Assembly (NCBI GenBank): GCA_040901795.1
Contig: JBBDYH010000072.1
Coordinates: forward strand, 1-64,000
Source of the DNA: JBBDYH01 sp040901795
GTDB lineage: Bacteria; Planctomycetota; Planctomycetia; Pirellulales; JALHPA01
Direction of reading: 5' to 3'
DNA length: 64,000 bases
Shown: positions 59,809 to 64,000 of the stretch, piece after piece
Layout: every line of letters starts with the position of its first letter
Position numbering within the stretch: the stretch's first letter is position 1
Program-made: the position numbers and the translations under genes
Notes under the pieces: model-generated
Told to the model about the DNA's origin: nothing
What the model saw: only the letters and a program-made list of their open reading frames with translations
The model's database searches: none

Positions 59809-59865
59809 TGTAGCTCTCTCGCTCCGCGAGAGCAGGCACATCACGCGGAGCGTGATGGCTACATT
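59807..59865. repeat. Paired-hairpin element between convergent stops
   Basis: Left hairpin CTCTCGC-TCC-GCGAGAG as at 12507; right arm CATCACGC-GGA-GCGTGATG and GGCTACATT, one base different from the right arms at 4870 and 12540. It fills the space between the VOC gene stop and the TolC-like gene stop (59869). Confidence 0.95.
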
Positions 59866-59868
59866 ACT

Positions 59869-62388
59869 TTACTTCTTTGCCTTCTTCCAACCGGAGGCTG
59901 TGGCGCTTTCCTGCCGTGGCATTTCTCCGTGCTGCGCCTGGTGGCTGGCGGGCACGGGTTCCGAACCGGCCGTGAGCCGGATCGTCCTCACGCCATCGTC
60001 GTCAGCGTCCTCCATCGCGGCGGCCTTGAGCACCGAACTGTCGCGGCTCGGCCTGGCCGGCCGGTCGAATTTCCAATCGAAGGAGCTTTCTCGCTGCCCG
60101 CTCCGCGGCGCCTCACTTTCGTGAATAGCCTGCCGAGCCGCTGACCGGGGTGCCGCAGATAGCCGGATGGAATTCGTGAGCGGCTTCATCGTCGCCGGGC
60201 CGGGCGCCGGAAGTTCTTCGAGAGCGCCGTCGTCCATCTCGGCTGGCGGCGGGGCCGGGGTGGGCTCGCCGTTTGGCGGAATGGGCGCGCCGTCGCTCCA
60301 GATTTCGCCTTGGATAATCTCGGCCTGCTGAATCATTTCGCCGCCATGATGATTGCTCGGCCCCAGGCTGATCACGTCGGGTCGTTCGAAGCCGTAGTCG
60401 AGATAGTAGGCGGCGTCGCGAGCACGGGCTCGGCGATGAGCGTCGAAGTAGGCTTTGCCCGGCCAAGGTCCTTCGGACAGGTAAACGTCGTTGTATTCCA
60501 GCAGCGAACCCTTACGGAGGTGGACTTGGGCGATGTTGCGGTTGTAGTCGCTCTGGGCGCGGTAGAGGGCCGTTAACGCTTCGGCCAGCAAGCGCTGAGC
60601 CTGAAGTACAAAGTCGACGGTCGTTGCCCCGACTATGAACAATTGCTCGAACGCTTCCACCTGCCGCTGTGCGGCCACGACGCGATTGAGGTTTTCCTGC
60701 ATCAGGTTGTAGGACGTATCAAGCACGGTTACCGCTTCGGCCAACTGATTCGAGAGCTCGAGCTCTTGCTCGCGCAGGATCGCTCGCTCGCGTGCCGCGT
60801 TCAACTGCTGCTGGCGTACGGTCGACAGCGCTCGGCGGAATCCCAACTCCATGTTGAACTGCACGCCGATTTGCGACTCCTGGAAGTTGCCGTCGGTGAT
60901 CGTCGAGAAGGCGTCTGTGTCGGCCAACGAATCAACGTTCGAGGCCGAGTACCCGCGGCCATACGAGTTGATCAGGTCGTCGCCTAAACCGAGGAACCGA
61001 TGCCGAGCGACCAGGTCGAGGCGGGGCAAGAGCAGATTCTTGGCCGCCATAAGTTCCAGCTCCCGCTGCTTGATCCGCCAGCGTTGCTGCCGCAGCTCGA
61101 CGCTCCGGACCAGCGATTCGGCGTGGATCTCGTTCCAGTCGAACTCCACACGGGCGACCGTGGGTTCGGTGACCGGAGTAATCAGTCGGCCATCGCTATG
61201 CTCCAATCCCATGATGTAGCGCAGCTTCCTTTCGGCGCGGAGCAGATCCGACCAGGCGGTGTGCACTTCGGCCTGAAAGAAATGGTACTGCTCGCGCGCC
61301 TGGGCTTCCTTGTCGGCTTCACCCCCCTTGGCGCCTTGCGCGGCCAAAGCCTGCACCTTTTCCCAAGTTGCCAGCGCGCTGTTGCGACCCACCTTGCGCG
61401 CTTCGAGGTTTCGATAGCCGAAGTACAGGTTCCAATAAGCGCCCTCGACATCGTTGACCAGGTTCCGCACGCCAGCCTCGAAGTCGGCCAGGCTGATATC
61501 GGTGCGGATCCGCGCAATTAACACACCATCGATGTTGGGCGTGCCGGTGCCGTTGAACGGATCGAACGGACCCGCGATCCGGTTGTACAACAAGCCGCCG
61601 CCTTGCAACAACGGCTGGCTGAACTGGAGCTCGAAATTCTGTGTCCAGTCGCTAGGAAGTTCGCGAATACCGCTGTTGCTGTATTCATAAATCGAGTTGG
61701 CGGCGATGGCCACACGGGCGCCAGTCGCCAATCGCTTGCTCAAGGTGGCATTGAACTGGCCCAGGTCCTGCCGGCGAACCCGGTTGAAGCCAAGACGCTC
61801 GAGACCTTGATCCGGCACGCCGTCGCGGGGGTTCTCGTCCTCTAGTGCATCCGGGATCCCATCGCGGTCTTGGTCGTTGTTGATGTTTTGCGGCCGATCG
61901 TTCTTCTCCCAGAACAGCGCGCTGCCGAGCTGTGCATCGAACGCAGACAGCGCGCCTTCGACGCCGAAGTTCGGGTCGGACTCGGCGATCGCCGGATCGT
62001 AGACGGTCGGCGTCTGCTGCGGCGCGCGGAGCACGGTCTCGGGGCTCTCATCCTGCTGGGGACGAGAACCGCCGAAGCTCGCCTGCCGCCCGCCGAGCGT
62101 GCGCATCACCTTGCTGTTTTTCAGCGCGTTCTGCACGGCATCTTGCAGCTCCAGCTCCCAAATCTCGTTGAAATTGGGGTCGCTGACCGTGATCGGCCTG
62201 CCGGCGAATTCCACTTCGGACAGGCTGGCGGTCTCGACATCGGGATGCTCGATGTCGGTCGCCAGGCCCACGTAGTGCGACAGGTCGCCGTCCTCGAAGA
62301 AGAAGTACGGTTGCGTGGGTGCGCAGCCGGAGACGATGATGGCCGACGAAATGCAAAGGGCCAGCAAGGCGTGGAGTTGCCGCTTCAT
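59869..62388 (-). CDS. Large TolC-family outer-membrane lipoprotein
   Basis: An 839-residue predicted lipoprotein (SSAIIVSGC, lipidated Cys22) with the outer-membrane efflux (TolC/OprM) fold in residues of about 75-100 and 200-690, including long helical coils (AYWNLYFGYRNLEARKVGRN, NQLAEAVTVLDTSYNLMQEN, EALTALYRAQSDYNRNIAQV). Usual TolC length is 420-500. The extra material is a segment with a calcium-binding-like repeat (NNDQDRDGIPDALEDENPRD, residues 170-189), and a Pro-rich, disordered C-terminal 150 residues. No periplasmic adaptor or pump gene is adjacent. Probably an outer-membrane exit duct with an unusual periplasmic or surface extension. Confidence 0.85.
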   Translation of the reverse strand: MKRQLHALLALCISSAIIVSGCAPTQPYFFFEDGDLSHYVGLATDIEHPDVETASLSEVEFAGRPITVSDPNFNEIWELELQDAVQNALKNSKVMRTLGGRQASFGGSRPQQDESPETVLRAPQQTPTVYDPAIAESDPNFGVEGALSAFDAQLGSALFWEKNDRPQNINNDQDRDGIPDALEDENPRDGVPDQGLERLGFNRVRRQDLGQFNATLSKRLATGARVAIAANSIYEYSNSGIRELPSDWTQNFELQFSQPLLQGGGLLYNRIAGPFDPFNGTGTPNIDGVLIARIRTDISLADFEAGVRNLVNDVEGAYWNLYFGYRNLEARKVGRNSALATWEKVQALAAQGAKGGEADKEAQAREQYHFFQAEVHTAWSDLLRAERKLRYIMGLEHSDGRLITPVTEPTVARVEFDWNEIHAESLVRSVELRQQRWRIKQRELELMAAKNLLLPRLDLVARHRFLGLGDDLINSYGRGYSASNVDSLADTDAFSTITDGNFQESQIGVQFNMELGFRRALSTVRQQQLNAARERAILREQELELSNQLAEAVTVLDTSYNLMQENLNRVVAAQRQVEAFEQLFIVGATTVDFVLQAQRLLAEALTALYRAQSDYNRNIAQVHLRKGSLLEYNDVYLSEGPWPGKAYFDAHRRARARDAAYYLDYGFERPDVISLGPSNHHGGEMIQQAEIIQGEIWSDGAPIPPNGEPTPAPPPAEMDDGALEELPAPGPATMKPLTNSIRLSAAPRSAARQAIHESEAPRSGQRESSFDWKFDRPARPSRDSSVLKAAAMEDADDDGVRTIRLTAGSEPVPASHQAQHGEMPRQESATASGWKKAKK

Positions 62389-62710
62389 CGGATTGCGTTC
62401 CTGGTGAAGTGTGGCGCATCCGCTCCCACTGGTCGCCGTGGCGACCGGGCTCGAATGGCCGGTGCGACCCCCCGTCGCGCTGGCTATGCACCCGGCATGC
62501 TTGCGCAGGGGAGCGCAAGCGCCGAGCAGAAAATCCAGCAAAGCAGTTATCGACGGCTTGACCGTCAAACTTTGGGAAATCGTGATTCCTGACGCGACCG
62601 TCCCATTTCATCCAGACCTCCTATCTTCACGCCTTGTTGACACTAATCGATGCTTCGCTATACTCGCTGGCGATTTTCTCCCGTGGTGCTCCACAACGAC
62701 GGAGGTTGGA
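62389..62710. other. 322-bp divergent gap, nothing clear
   Basis: Between the divergent TolC-like and surface-protein genes. GGTCGCCGTGGCGACC-like dyads occur near 62433 and GCGCAAGCGCC near 62513. Both promoters are expected here. No gene was recognised. Confidence 0.45.
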
Positions 62711-63886
62711 ATGCGATATTCGAACAAAACTCGCCGGCGCTTTGCTTTTGAGTACCTAGAAACGCGTGCGATGATGGCGGGAAACGTGACGGCCGCTGTC
62801 AACAGTGGGACTCTCGAGTTGAATGGCGACAATCTATCAAACGCCTTCTCAGTGGCTGGAACAGCCAACCCGTTCGAAGTCGTTATCACTCCGCTAAACG
62901 ATGCAGCAACGAATCAACCAACTACGATTAACGGAAACTCAACCCCCATAACCATCAGCGGCGTGACCGCCGGTTTAACGGCGCAGCTATTCGACGGACA
63001 TGATGAATTTACTCTGACGAATTTTGACGTTCAGACCTTATTCAGCATTAGCGCGCACGGCGGTAATGATCGGATCCGTATTGGCGAGGACGTCCCATAC
63101 GGTCAGCCGGGTGGAACGGTGGGTGCGGGATCACTAGCCATTAATGGCGGCGCGGGTGATGATAATGTCTTTTTTGGTCGCACCTTCGTGGACAACGCAA
63201 TTAGCTTCGTGGGAGATGTTGGTGCCGACACTCTGCGGATTTACAACGCTTCAGGCTCGAGTCTTTATGGTGTGTTCGGGAATGAGAACGACACGGCCAA
63301 CATCGCATACTTAACCACGACGTCGTTCATCACGCTCGAGATGCAAGCCGGGAATGACCTGATCAGCGATATTACAACTACCGCGTATGGTGCTGTAAGT
63401 TTTTTTGCCGGTGAAGGCTTCAACACCGTTGCTATGGACGCGGTTCATTTCTACGCGAATCTTCTTTGCTATACAGGCTATAGCGCGGATACGTTTCAGT
63501 TGAAGAACTCGATTCTCGAAACCGATACCGACTTCCAATTGCTTGGTGGAGACGATAATGCGCTTGTCCAAGGGAACACGATCAAGGGCGACTTACTACT
63601 GCAAGGTCAAGGTGAGAACGATTTCTTCCAGGTCCTGGGCAACCGATTTGAGATTGACGTGACGATAATAATGGGAGTGGGAAACGACACGCTATACTTC
63701 CGGTACAACTCTGTGAATGAACCTCCCGCTCCACAAGGCAATAACTATACCTCTGACGGTTTTCTAATTTTCTACGTGTACGGAAGCGGGAACGAAGGTT
63801 ACGATTATCTATTTGCGTCGGGCAATGTGTATCGAACATCCCAGATCCATCCACTTGCCACACTATTCGAGTCCGTCGCGCCGTAG
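62711..63886 (+). CDS. Beta-rich surface protein with LEPR-XLL-like N-terminus
   Basis: A 391-residue protein starting MRYSNKTRRRFAFEYLETRA then MMAGNVT, close to the planctomycetal R..FE.LE.R.LLAG N-terminal motif (LEPR-XLL), thought to mark exported or surface proteins. The rest is beta-rich, with repeated GG.GDD / GNDTLYF / AGNDLI units (AINGGAGDDNVFFGRTF; LEMQAGNDLISDIT; GVGNDTLYFRYN), which resemble degenerate RTX-like or beta-helix rungs. Its base use is more A/T-rich than its neighbours. Start at 62711 follows GGAGG. A hairpin and T-tract follow at the window's end. Probably a surface or matrix protein; ligand unknown. Confidence 0.75.
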   Translation: MRYSNKTRRRFAFEYLETRAMMAGNVTAAVNSGTLELNGDNLSNAFSVAGTANPFEVVITPLNDAATNQPTTINGNSTPITISGVTAGLTAQLFDGHDEFTLTNFDVQTLFSISAHGGNDRIRIGEDVPYGQPGGTVGAGSLAINGGAGDDNVFFGRTFVDNAISFVGDVGADTLRIYNASGSSLYGVFGNENDTANIAYLTTTSFITLEMQAGNDLISDITTTAYGAVSFFAGEGFNTVAMDAVHFYANLLCYTGYSADTFQLKNSILETDTDFQLLGGDDNALVQGNTIKGDLLLQGQGENDFFQVLGNRFEIDVTIIMGVGNDTLYFRYNSVNEPPAPQGNNYTSDGFLIFYVYGSGNEGYDYLFASGNVYRTSQIHPLATLFESVAP

Positions 63887-63963
63887 GTCGAATGCGTTAA
63901 CGAGGCCTCAAGATCGCGCGCTATCCTCGCGCACACAGATCGGTCACATGCCCTTAAAGATAG

Positions 63964-64000
63964 AGGCCAACGTATCCGCCGGCCTCGTCGGCCTTTTTTT
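63964..64000 (+). terminator. Probable terminator after the surface protein gene
   Basis: AGGCC at 63964 can pair with GGCCT at 63981, or GCCG with CGGC closer to the end, and a run of seven T follows at 63994-64000, the window's edge. It lies about 80 bp after the stop. The stem choice is ambiguous. Confidence 0.45.

Overview
The window looks like one scaffold (with a 10-N gap at 7796-7805) from a high-GC planctomycete, most likely of the Pirellulales type. Lineage markers read from the proteins are two PVC-type secreted CxxCH cytochrome/propeller proteins, an SGNH hydrolase paired with one of them, an SHD1-domain secreted protein, a PhoPQ-related protein, an LEPR-XLL-like N-terminus, Minf_1886 and RicT family proteins, and an mraZ-rsmH pair without the rest of a division/cell-wall cluster. 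I see no rRNA, tRNA, CRISPR array, prophage or complete transposon.

Layout. 1-7.8 kb: a small membrane protein, a secreted carboxypeptidase-regulatory-like protein, an esterase, a GH88-type glycosidase, trmL, an Ldh2-type dehydrogenase and a divergent FabD-like acyltransferase. 7.8-12.5 kb: a two-gene unit of a PQQ-propeller membrane protein and a CxxCH protein. 12.6-19.1 kb: glycine-zipper lipoprotein, rsmH, mraZ (with a MraZ box), queA, a Nudix/small protein/nucleotidyltransferase run, and a cysteine desulfurase. 19.3-27.3 kb: SHD1 protein, SGNH hydrolase plus second CxxCH protein, a secreted protein and an RlmM-like methyltransferase. 27.4-34.4 kb: birA, leuS-glgC, an acetyltransferase and three unknown small genes. 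34.4-40.1 kb: four minus-strand genes made only of AAA+ ATPases and TPR proteins, two of them membrane-anchored paralogues. 40.1-45.9 kb: a PIN toxin/small-protein pair, aconitase, and a decayed antitoxin/PIN locus. 46-51 kb: endonuclease IV, ErpA/IscA, a prenyltransferase-repeat protein, groES, Minf_1886 and RicT. 51-64 kb: penicillin acylase, WD40 protein, PhoPQ-related protein, TPP-dependent decarboxylase, Cys-rich lipoprotein, VOC protein, a large TolC-like lipoprotein and a beta-rich surface protein.

Most genes are housekeeping or typical planctomycetal secreted proteins. The least explained material is between the genes. Nearly every gap of 60-400 bp holds structured repeats of several families: paired three-base-loop hairpins inside an outer inverted repeat, with exchangeable arms; a MITE-like element of about 115 bp present twice; hairpins followed by AACTCCAAC; and inverted repeats built from short repeated words. 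Several abut or supply stop codons. These repeats, and the AAA+/TPR cluster, are the best candidates for undescribed biology here. All functional calls are from reading the sequence; no database search was run.
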